This document shows, piece after piece, positions 32,413 to 39,944 of a stretch of DNA of 64,000 bases; position 1 is the first letter of the stretch, and each line of letters starts with the position of its first letter. Both the position numbers and the translations under genes were made by a program. The notes beneath the pieces were generated by a model that saw only the letters and a list, made by a program, of their open reading frames with translations, had not been told where the DNA came from and did no database searches. Source of the DNA: Myxococcus fulvus (GTDB taxonomy: Bacteria > Myxococcota > Myxococcia > Myxococcales > Myxococcaceae); NCBI RefSeq assembly GCF_900111765.1, contig NZ_FOIB01000012.1:310001-374000 (forward strand). The letters are read 5' to 3'.

Positions 32413-34163
32413 GGCAGGGGGACCGGGATGGGGTCGGTGTAGGACCAGCGGTCGATGACGCCGTCCGGGCCGAGCGAGCCGTTGAGGTTCCAGCCCCAGG
32501 CGAACACGGAGCCGTCCTCGCGCACGGCGATGACGTGGGTGGCGCCCATGCCCATGGCCGTCAGCGGCGTCAGCGTCCCGGAGGAGGCCCGCGCCTCCAG
32601 CTCTTCAGTCTCCTTGAGGCCGATGCCCAGCTGGCCGTTCCAGTTCGAGCCCCAGCCCAGCAGCGAGCCGTCCGCGCGGCGCGCGAAGCTGTAGTTGCCG
32701 TTGGCGAACACGGCCGTCGCGTCGGTGACGCCCTTCACCTTCAGCGGGGTGGCGCTCTCGCCGCCCGGGCTGAGCACGCCCGCGCCCAGCTGTCCGCTGG
32801 CGTCCAGGCCCCACGCGGACACGGTGCCGTCCTTGTGCACCGCGAGGATGTGGTCGCGGCCGTTGGCGATGTCCACCACGTCGGCGATTCCGGGGACCTG
32901 GTGGGGCAGCGGGTGGCTGTCACCGTCGACCACGCCCGTGCCCAGGTTGCCGTAGTCGTTGCGGCCCCACACCCAGACGGTGCCGTCGGCCTTGAGCGCC
33001 ACCGAGTGCATGGAGCCGCCCAGCACCTTCACCACGTTCGTCAGGCCCTGCACCGGCATCGGGTAGCCGCGCGCCACGGTGGTGCCGTCGCCCAGCTGGC
33101 CGTTGGCGTTGTTGCCGAAGCTCTGCACCGTGCCGTCCTCCATCAGGATGAGCGCGTGCCGGAAGCCGTTCGCCACGGACACCGCGCCCGTCAGGTTGGG
33201 AATCTTCGTCGCCACGTAGCGCGGGGTGATGTCGGGGGTGCTCGGCGTCTCGCCCGAGGGCGGGGTGGACAGGCCCAGCTGGCTGTCGTTGTTCTCGCCC
33301 CAGGACCACACGCTGCCGTCGGCCGTCAGCGCCATGGCGAAGTTCTGGTTGAAGGCGATGGCCGTCGCGTTCTCCAGGCCCGGCACCGGCTGGGGCTGGG
33401 TCTGGTCCGTGCGCACGTCGTCCCCCAGGCCCAGCTGGCCCCGGTTGTTGCGGCCCCACGTGTAGACGCGGCCGTTCTTGAGCGCGCCGCTGTGCAGGCC
33501 GCCGGCCGAGGCAATCTGGCCGAAGTGGAACGACACCGTCTGCTCCGCCTCGTTGCCCGCCGCGTCCCGGGCGTGCAGCACCACCGTGTTGCGGCCGGCG
33601 CGCGGCGTGACCTCGAAGGACACCGGCTCGCCCGCGGTGGCCGGCAGCGCGAGCGCCTGCTCCGTGCCGTCGTTGAGCGTGTACGCCAGCGCCGTCACCG
33701 CCACGTTGTCCGTGGCCGCGAACTCCACGTGCATCCGGCGCACCGTGGTGGCCACGCCCTCGCGGGGCGAGCGCACCTGGACCACCGGCGCCTCGTCGAA
33801 GCGCAGGGCCACCGTGCGCTCCGTGCGCGCGCCCGTCTGGTCCACCGCGGCCAGGATGATTTCGTTGTCACCCTCCACCAGGGTGAGCTCCAGCGTGAAG
33901 CTCGCGCTGGTGGGCGTGCTCGTCTGGAACTCCACCGCGCGGGGCTCGCCGCCGTTGAGCCGCGCCGTGAGCTCCGCGAGCCTGCCCGGCGCGCTCACCG
34001 AGCCTCGCAGCTTCACCGCCGCGCTCTCGGCGCTGGCCCCGGAGACGTGGGAGTGCAGCTGGACGTACGGCGCCACGGGCACGCCGGGCGTGGTCTCCAC
34101 ATCCGACCCACACGCCGCCAGCCACACGGCCGCCAGCACGAGGACACAGGCTCGGAACTTCAT
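32409..34163 (-). CDS. RCC1-repeat lipoprotein
   Basis: The product has 584 residues. The ATG at 34163 has CAGGAG about eight bases upstream. The lipobox WLAAC gives Cys18. Residues 30-220 look like two Ig-like/beta-sandwich domains (VVQVRSPREGVATT, NTVVLHARDAAGN). From about 225 to the end run seven or so RCC1 units of about 50 residues, each with a SGALKNGRVYTWGRNNRGQLG-type core. They form a seven-bladed RCC1 propeller, a binding platform. It is predicted to be exported and lipid-anchored. The gene overlaps the DHOR gene by four bases, so the products are made together and may interact, in a layout that parallels mbnP-mbnH. Confidence 0.9.
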   Translation of the reverse strand: MKFRACVLVLAAVWLAACGSDVETTPGVPVAPYVQLHSHVSGASAESAAVKLRGSVSAPGRLAELTARLNGGEPRAVEFQTSTPTSASFTLELTLVEGDNEIILAAVDQTGARTERTVALRFDEAPVVQVRSPREGVATTVRRMHVEFAATDNVAVTALAYTLNDGTEQALALPATAGEPVSFEVTPRAGRNTVVLHARDAAGNEAEQTVSFHFGQIASAGGLHSGALKNGRVYTWGRNNRGQLGLGDDVRTDQTQPQPVPGLENATAIAFNQNFAMALTADGSVWSWGENNDSQLGLSTPPSGETPSTPDITPRYVATKIPNLTGAVSVANGFRHALILMEDGTVQSFGNNANGQLGDGTTVARGYPMPVQGLTNVVKVLGGSMHSVALKADGTVWVWGRNDYGNLGTGVVDGDSHPLPHQVPGIADVVDIANGRDHILAVHKDGTVSAWGLDASGQLGAGVLSPGGESATPLKVKGVTDATAVFANGNYSFARRADGSLLGWGSNWNGQLGIGLKETEELEARASSGTLTPLTAMGMGATHVIAVREDGSVFAWGWNLNGSLGPDGVIDRWSYTDPIPVPLP

Positions 34164-34303
34164 CGGGACTCCTGGTTTGTTGGGTTTTGTTGAGATTGAT
34201 TTGCAGAGTCAGAAAGTGCCCGGGCTCATACCCCCCGCACCTCGGGGCACGCAAGCGGCCGGCGACTCAATTTGACGTTTGCTCCCGGGGATTTCCCGAG
34301 GGA

Positions 34304-34381
34304 GAAGCACCTGCCGGAAAGCCGGTGAAGTGCTTCAGCTTCCACGGGGTGGGGCTGAAGTCGGGGTACGCGGGGCTGAAG
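34304..34381 (+). promoter_or_regulatory. Alternative inverted repeats in the Che7 leader
   Basis: Hairpin A pairs GAAGCAC (34304-34310) with GTGCTTC (34330-34336), with an inner CCGG/CCGG. Hairpin B pairs CTTCAGC (34333-34339) with GCTGAAG (34354-34360) or with a second GCTGAAG (34375-34381). A and B share bases 34333-34336 and exclude each other. GGGGCTGAAG occurs twice, 21 bases apart. The arrangement is of the attenuator or riboswitch type. Confidence 0.4.
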
Positions 34382-34505
34382 AGACGGGCGGGCCGGTCTC
34401 GTACGGGAAGCATGAAGCCTGCCGAGGGCTCGTACTGTGGGTGCCTGTCCCAACGTACGATTGTCAGCCACTGGAAGGTGGCGGACGGGGGGCCTCGCCG
34501 TTCTC

Positions 34506-34521
34506 TTTCCCGCCCGGGAAA
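34506..34521. promoter_or_regulatory. Palindrome upstream of the Che7 operon
   Basis: TTTCCCG (34506-34512) and CGGGAAA (34515-34521) are perfect 7-bp arms with a 2-base centre, 36 bases before the first che ATG. The position fits an operator at or near the promoter. Confidence 0.45.
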
Positions 34522-34557
34522 TCGCTCTAGGGTCGCGGTTCGTCTTCAGGGGAATCC

Positions 34558-34935
34558 ATGGCAGAGGTGCTCGTCGTCGATGACAGCAAGGTGATGCGGG
34601 ACATGGTGGTGGCCTGCCTGCGGCCCTACCCGGGGCTGAACTTCACCCATGCCTCGAGCGGGTTGGAGGCCATCGAGCGGTTGTCGCTGAGCCCGTACGA
34701 CCTGCTGGTGCTGGACCTGAACATGCCGGACATCGGAGGCATCGAGGTGGTGGAGTTCGTGCGGGGGCAGGACAAGCTGCGCGCGCTGCCCATCATCATC
34801 GTGACCACGCGGGGTGACGAGGCGTCGCGCGCGCGGGCGCTGGAGGCGGGCGCCAACCGCTTCATGACCAAACCCTTCACCCCCGACGCCATCCTCGCGG
34901 AGGCGCGGGGGCTGCTGGAAGAGACGCGGGCTTGA
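34558..34935 (+). CDS. cheY7: CheY-type response regulator of the Che7 operon
   Basis: The product has 125 residues. AGGGGA lies upstream of the ATG. Canonical receiver: DD at 8-9, acceptor Asp53 (LLVLDLNMPD), TTRG switch and Lys-Pro (FMTKPF). No output domain. In the Myxococcus xanthus Che7 system, as I recall it, the CheY works with a HEAT-repeat protein to couple aggregation and sporulation, and the same partner set is present here. The last bases overlap the start of cheA. Confidence 0.93.
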   Translation: MAEVLVVDDSKVMRDMVVACLRPYPGLNFTHASSGLEAIERLSLSPYDLLVLDLNMPDIGGIEVVEFVRGQDKLRALPIIIVTTRGDEASRARALEAGANRFMTKPFTPDAILAEARGLLEETRA

Positions 34936-36977
34936 CCGCTTCCGTGGACCTCGCGGACTTCCTCCCCGCCTATCTGGCGGAGGTGGAGGAGTTGCTCGAC
35001 TCGGCGCACCGCCACCTGCTCGCGGTGGAGGCCAGCGCGCGTCGGGGCGCGGCCCACCCCAAGGCCGTGCGGGAGCTGTTCCGGGCGCTGCACACCATCA
35101 AGGGCCTGTCCGCCATGGTGGACGTGGAGCCCATCGTCTCCATCTCCCACTGGATGGAGACGTCCTTGCGTCAGGCGGACCAGGCCGGCGGCCGGCTCCC
35201 CGAGTCCAGCGTGGAGCCGCTGATGGAGGGCCTGCGCGCGGTGGAGCAGCGCATGCGTCAGCTCGCCTCCGGCAAGCCCGCGGCCGCGGTGCCCTCGGGG
35301 CTGTTGGAGCGGCTGGAGGCGCTGGAGGCCTCCGAGGCGGCGCCGGGGGCCACGCGGCCCGTCGCGGTGGTGCTCGACGAGACGCTGGCGCTCGGCGCCA
35401 AGCTGACGCCCACCGAGCGCGAGCAGCTCACCACCACCGCGGGCGGCCGCCGCCCCGTGCGGGTGGACTTCATCCCCGGCGCCGAGCGCGCCGCCAAGGG
35501 CGTCACCATCAACAGCGTGCGCGAGCGGCTGGCGGCGCTGGGGGAGCTGGTGAAGGTCGTCCCGCTGTCGGGGCCCGTGCCCGGGGGCGGCTCGCTCACC
35601 TTCGTGCTGCTGCTCAGCACCGAGGCCGCGGACGGCGTGTTGATGGACGCCGCCGGGGGCGAGCCCGCGCTGGTGCGCCCGCTGGCCGTCGAGCAGGCCG
35701 AGGTGCCCGTGCCCGCGGTGGGCACGCCGGCGCGGCTGGATGGGGACCTGGACGAGGAGCCGGAGGAGCTGCGGCGCGGGGGCGGCACCCTGCGGGTGGA
35801 GGTGTCCCGGCTGGACGAGGCGCTGGAGCGGCTGGCGGCGCTCGTGGTCAACCGCTCGCGGCTGCAGCGCGCGGTGGCGGACCTGACGGCGGCGGGCGCG
35901 CCCACGCGCGAGCTGCGCGCCATCCTCCAGGAGAACGCGCGCCAGCTGCGCGACATGCGCGCGGCGATTCTGCGGCTGCGCATGGTGCGCGTGGGGGACG
36001 TGCTGGAGCGGCTGCCCTTGCTGGTGCGCGGGCTGCGCCGGGCCACGGGCAAGGCGGTGCGGCTGGAGCTGGACGTGGGCGACGCGGAGCTGGACAAGGC
36101 GGTGGCGGACCGGCTCATGCCCGCGCTGGTGCACCTGGTGCGCAACGCGGTGGACCACGCCCTGGAGTCGCCCGAGGAGCGCCGCGTGCTGGGCAAGGCC
36201 CCGGAGGGGCTGGTGCGCCTGGCGTGCCACGCCCAGGCCAACGGCTTCGTGGAGCTGCTCGTGCGCGACGACGGGCGCGGCGTGGACGGGGCGGCGGTGG
36301 CGAAGCGCGCGGGCGCGCCGGCCCCGCGCTCGGACGATGACGTGCTGGAGCTGCTCTGCCGGCCGGGCTTCTCCACGCGCGAGTCGGTCACCGCCACCAG
36401 CGGGCGCGGCATGGGCATGGACATCGTCCGGCGCATCGTCGTGGACCAGCTGGGCGGGGAGCTGCGCATGGAGACGCGGCCCGGCGTGGGCACGACGTTC
36501 CGGCTGCGCGTGCCGCTGACGATTACACTGCTGGACGCCATCGTCTTCGAGTGCGCCGGCGCGCGCTACGCGGTGGCGGTGTCGTGCGTGGAGGAGCTCT
36601 TCGAGGTGGACGCCTCCCGCGTGGTGCGTCCCCCGGGCGGCCGGGGCGTGGCCCTGGTGGAGCGGCGTGGACAGGCGGTGCCGCTGGTGTGGCTCGAGCG
36701 GCTGTTGGGGCAGGGGACGGCCAGCGCGGCCGACACCGTGCCCGCGCGGGCGCTGCTGGTGCGCCAGCGCGGGGAGCTGGTGGCCTTCGGCGTGGGGCGG
36801 CTGCTCGGGCAGCAGGAGATCGTCCTGCGCCCGCTGGAGGACCCGTTGGTGAAGGTGCCCGGGGTGTCGGGCGCCACGGACTTGGGTGATGGCCAGCCCA
36901 CGCTGGTGTTGGACCTGCCCACGCTGGGCGCGTCGCGCCGGCAGGGGGGCGGGGGACGAGAGGAGCGCGCGACATGA
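34932..36977 (+). CDS. cheA7: CheA-type histidine kinase of the Che7 operon
   Basis: The product has 681 residues from a TTG at 34932, within a TTGA overlap with the cheY stop; the next candidate start would delete most of the HPt domain. Domains: HPt with phospho-His54 (ALHTIKGLS), a linker and P2-like region, a P3 dimerisation region of two helices (about 300-380), HATPase with LVRNAVDHALESPEER, DDGRGVD and TSGRGMGMDIVRRIV, then the CheW-like P5 domain to the end. It should phosphorylate CheY and CheB of the operon. The start codon is unusual and could lower its dose relative to its neighbours. Confidence 0.92.
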   Translation: MTASVDLADFLPAYLAEVEELLDSAHRHLLAVEASARRGAAHPKAVRELFRALHTIKGLSAMVDVEPIVSISHWMETSLRQADQAGGRLPESSVEPLMEGLRAVEQRMRQLASGKPAAAVPSGLLERLEALEASEAAPGATRPVAVVLDETLALGAKLTPTEREQLTTTAGGRRPVRVDFIPGAERAAKGVTINSVRERLAALGELVKVVPLSGPVPGGGSLTFVLLLSTEAADGVLMDAAGGEPALVRPLAVEQAEVPVPAVGTPARLDGDLDEEPEELRRGGGTLRVEVSRLDEALERLAALVVNRSRLQRAVADLTAAGAPTRELRAILQENARQLRDMRAAILRLRMVRVGDVLERLPLLVRGLRRATGKAVRLELDVGDAELDKAVADRLMPALVHLVRNAVDHALESPEERRVLGKAPEGLVRLACHAQANGFVELLVRDDGRGVDGAAVAKRAGAPAPRSDDDVLELLCRPGFSTRESVTATSGRGMGMDIVRRIVVDQLGGELRMETRPGVGTTFRLRVPLTITLLDAIVFECAGARYAVAVSCVEELFEVDASRVVRPPGGRGVALVERRGQAVPLVWLERLLGQGTASAADTVPARALLVRQRGELVAFGVGRLLGQQEIVLRPLEDPLVKVPGVSGATDLGDGQPTLVLDLPTLGASRRQGGGGREERAT

Positions 36978-37420
36978 GCGTGCTGCACGTGGTGTTCAAG
37001 GTGGATGGCGCCGAGTACGTGCTGCCGGCGTCGGATGTCCTCCAGATGGAGTCCTTCAACGGCGCCACGCCCGTGCCGGGCGCGCCCTCGCACGTGGCGG
37101 GGCTGGTGCAGGTGCGCGGGCGGGTCATCCCGGTGGTGGACGCGCGGCGCAGGTTCGGCCTGCCGCCCATCGAGCGCTCGCTCGACACGCGGGTGGTGGT
37201 GGGGCAGCTGGGCACGCGCGTGGTGGGGCTGCTCGTCGACAGCGCGCGCGAGGTGCTGAAGGTGGACCCGGGCCAGTTCAAGCCGCCGCCGCCGCTCGTC
37301 AGCGAGGGCGCGCAAGGTTTCGTGAAGGCCGTGGCGCAGGTGGGGCCGCGGCTGGTGATGCTCATCGATTTCCCCCGAGTCATCGGGGAGGAGACGCCGG
37401 ATGGCGACGCAAGACACTGA
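36974..37420 (+). CDS. cheW7: CheW-type coupling protein of the Che7 operon
   Basis: The product has 148 residues, starting in an ATGA overlap with cheA. One CheW domain (VVFKVDGAEYVLPASDVLQM, VRGRVIPVVDARRRFGLPP, LLVDSAREVLKV). It links the receptor to CheA in the array. Length is typical of the family. It overlaps the next gene (receptor) by 20 bases. Confidence 0.93.
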   Translation: MSVLHVVFKVDGAEYVLPASDVLQMESFNGATPVPGAPSHVAGLVQVRGRVIPVVDARRRFGLPPIERSLDTRVVVGQLGTRVVGLLVDSAREVLKVDPGQFKPPPPLVSEGAQGFVKAVAQVGPRLVMLIDFPRVIGEETPDGDARH

Positions 37421-39944
37421 CGCCCCCAAGGGGCAGGACGACGCGCGGGGCCTGGCCGAGCGCCTGGCCCGGAGCCTTCGCGAGAGCACCACGCTGCTGC
37501 AGGAGCTGGAGGCCATGGCCTCACGCGTGGCGGGCAGCGGCAACGAGCAGGCCGCCGGCACCGAGCAGGTGCGCGCCGCCATCGAATCGGTGGCGAGCCA
37601 CGTGGAGCAGACGGGGCTGGCGGTGCAGTCGCTCGTGCGCACCCAGCGCACGGTGAGCGACTCCTCGCGCCAGCTGCAGCAGGAGTCGGAGGCGACGGCG
37701 GGCTCGGTGGAGGAGGTGAGCGCTTCGGTGTCGTCGGTGCGCAAGGACGCCGCCCACCTGGCGACGGAGGCGGACACCACCGCGGCCACGCTGGAGCAGG
37801 TGTCGCGCTCGGTGAAGGGCGTCAGCTCCAACGCCGAGGACCTGGCCGCCTCCAGCGAGGAGCTGCTCGCGTCCATGACGGAGATGAACGCCACCGTCGC
37901 GGACCTGGTGACGCGCAACCAGTCCGGCGCCGCCTCCGCCGAGCAGGTGGGCGCGACCATCGAGGAGATGGCCAAGGGCATCGCCCGGCTCGCCTCGGAC
38001 GCGCAGGGCGTGGGCGAGCGCGCCACGCAGGTCGCCCACGCGGTGGGGCTGCTGGGCCGCTCGCTGGGGGACGTGGCGCGCGACTCCTCCTCCATGGCCT
38101 CCAGCGTGGAGGAGGTGGCCGCCACCGCGGAGGAGCTGGCGCGCAGCGTGCGCGGCGTGGCGGAGAGCGCGCGCGTGCTGGAGACGCACGCGACCTCCAA
38201 CGCCTCCGCCATGGAGGAGGTGGCCGCCAGCGTGGAGGAGGTGGCCGCCACCGCGGAGAAGAACGCCGCCGTGGTGGACGCCAACGCCTCCACCATCGAA
38301 GAGCTCGCGCGCTCGGCCCAGTCGGTGGCCAAGGCCGCCGAGACCATCAACGGCCAGGCCGCCTCCGGCGCCTCGGCCTCCACCCAGCTGGAGACCTCCA
38401 CGCGCCGCGTGGCGCAGATGACGGAGGAGGCCCGCGCCACCGCGGACCGGGTGGGCACCATCGCCCGCGAGGGCGGCGCCACGGTGGGGCGCTCCATGGC
38501 GGGCTTCGGCCGCATCCGTCAGTCCATCGTCGAGTCGTCGAGCGTGATGAAGGAGATGGCCAAGCGCGCCGAGGAGATTGGCGACATCGTCCAGACCATC
38601 AACCTCATCGCCGACCGCACCAACCTCTTGTCCCTCAACGCGAGCATCGAGGCGGCGCGCGCCGGGGAGCACGGCCGGGGCTTCGCGGTGGTGGCGGAGG
38701 AGATTCGCGCGCTGGCGGACCGGGCGGCGGCGGCCAGCTCGGACGTGGCGAAAATCGTGCGCGGGCTCCAGACGACGGCGCGCGAGGCGGCGGCCGCCAC
38801 GGGCGAGGGCATGCGCGCCGCGGACGAGGGCTCGGCGCTGGCCTCTGAGGCGGAGAAGGCGCTGACCACCATCCTCAAGGGCGTGGATGACCTGGGGCAG
38901 AACGTGCGCGAGGTGAACCGCGCCACGGGCGAGCAGGTGCAGGCGGCGCAGGCGCTGGCGCAGGGCAACGTGCGGATGAGCGAGCAGGGCCGCGTCATCG
39001 CCGCGTCCGCGACGGAGCAGGCCCAGGCCGCGCAGTCCCTGTCCCAGGGCGGCTCGGAGATGCGGCGCATGGCGCGCCAGACGATGCAGGCCTCCGGGGA
39101 GCAGGCGCGCGCGCTGCGCGACGTGGTGCGCGCCAACGGGCAGCTCGCGGAGGTCTCCCAGAAGGTGGCGCGCGCGGTGCAGGAGCAGGCCGCCGCGTCG
39201 GCGGACCTGTCCAAGGCCGCGGCGCAGATGCGCCAGCTGGTGCAGACCGTCAGCAACGTGGTGGGGACGCAGAGCAAGGAGACGACGGGCGTGAGCGCGC
39301 TGGCACAGGACATGGCCAGCTCCACGCAGCGCACGCTGGCGGGCCTGTCCGAGCAGGCCAAGGCGGCGGCGGAGGTGACGCGGGCCATGGACGCCACGCG
39401 CAAGGAGGTGGCCCAGTCCGCGCGCGGCATGGCGGAGCAGGCGCGCGCGCTCAAGCAGGGCGAGGCGGCCAGCCGCCAGGTGGCGCAGCTGGCGGGCTCG
39501 GTGACGCGGGCCACCGACGAGCAGGCCCAGGCGCTCGTCGCGCTGGTGAAGGGCGCGGACGAGGTGCGCCGGGTGGCCAAGAGCACGGCGCGCGCGCTGG
39601 ACGAGCAGGCGGAGGTGCTGGGCTCGCTGGCGGTGTCCGCGCAGCGGCAGGCCACCGGCATCGCCTCCGTGGCGCGCGCCAGCGCGGAGGCCACCCAGGT
39701 GACGGAGGGGCTGGCCCGGGGCGTGGAGGAGATGCGCACGCGGGCGCGGGAAATCACCGTCACCACCGCGCAGCAGGTGCGCGCCGCGGCGGGCAACGCG
39801 GCCGAGGTGCGCGAGGTGTCCAACCGGCTGGGGCAGCTGTCGCGGATGCAGGTGGAGCAGCTGGAGAGCCTGTCCCGGATGGGGGGCTCGAGGCCCCCCG
39901 AGCCGGCGGGCGGCGTCGAGTCGACGAGGGAGCGGCAGGCATGA
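37401..39944 (+). CDS. mcp7: Soluble methyl-accepting chemotaxis receptor of the Che7 operon
   Basis: The product has 847 residues and no transmembrane helix or sensor domain that I can see. Almost the whole protein is heptad-rich coiled coil with runs of EEVAATAEE-type methylation-like segments. The conserved hairpin tip (RTNLLSLNASIEAARAGEHG, then FAVVAEEIRALADRA) lies at about residues 392-454. Coil length on both sides is longer than in most cytoplasmic receptors such as FrzCD. It should form a cytoplasmic array with the CheA and CheW encoded next to it. What it senses is unclear; it may read partner proteins rather than small ligands. Confidence 0.9.
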   Translation: MATQDTDAPKGQDDARGLAERLARSLRESTTLLQELEAMASRVAGSGNEQAAGTEQVRAAIESVASHVEQTGLAVQSLVRTQRTVSDSSRQLQQESEATAGSVEEVSASVSSVRKDAAHLATEADTTAATLEQVSRSVKGVSSNAEDLAASSEELLASMTEMNATVADLVTRNQSGAASAEQVGATIEEMAKGIARLASDAQGVGERATQVAHAVGLLGRSLGDVARDSSSMASSVEEVAATAEELARSVRGVAESARVLETHATSNASAMEEVAASVEEVAATAEKNAAVVDANASTIEELARSAQSVAKAAETINGQAASGASASTQLETSTRRVAQMTEEARATADRVGTIAREGGATVGRSMAGFGRIRQSIVESSSVMKEMAKRAEEIGDIVQTINLIADRTNLLSLNASIEAARAGEHGRGFAVVAEEIRALADRAAAASSDVAKIVRGLQTTAREAAAATGEGMRAADEGSALASEAEKALTTILKGVDDLGQNVREVNRATGEQVQAAQALAQGNVRMSEQGRVIAASATEQAQAAQSLSQGGSEMRRMARQTMQASGEQARALRDVVRANGQLAEVSQKVARAVQEQAAASADLSKAAAQMRQLVQTVSNVVGTQSKETTGVSALAQDMASSTQRTLAGLSEQAKAAAEVTRAMDATRKEVAQSARGMAEQARALKQGEAASRQVAQLAGSVTRATDEQAQALVALVKGADEVRRVAKSTARALDEQAEVLGSLAVSAQRQATGIASVARASAEATQVTEGLARGVEEMRTRAREITVTTAQQVRAAAGNAAEVREVSNRLGQLSRMQVEQLESLSRMGGSRPPEPAGGVESTRERQA

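Larger units (their letters stand above)
34164..34557. other. Divergent control region between the RCC1 gene and the Che7 operon
   Basis: 394 bases with no gene. The RCC1 side has an A-rich leader on the minus strand. The middle carries the alternative inverted repeats at 34304-34381. The Che7 side carries the palindrome at 34506-34521 and the AGGGGA ribosome site of the first che gene. Confidence 0.6.
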
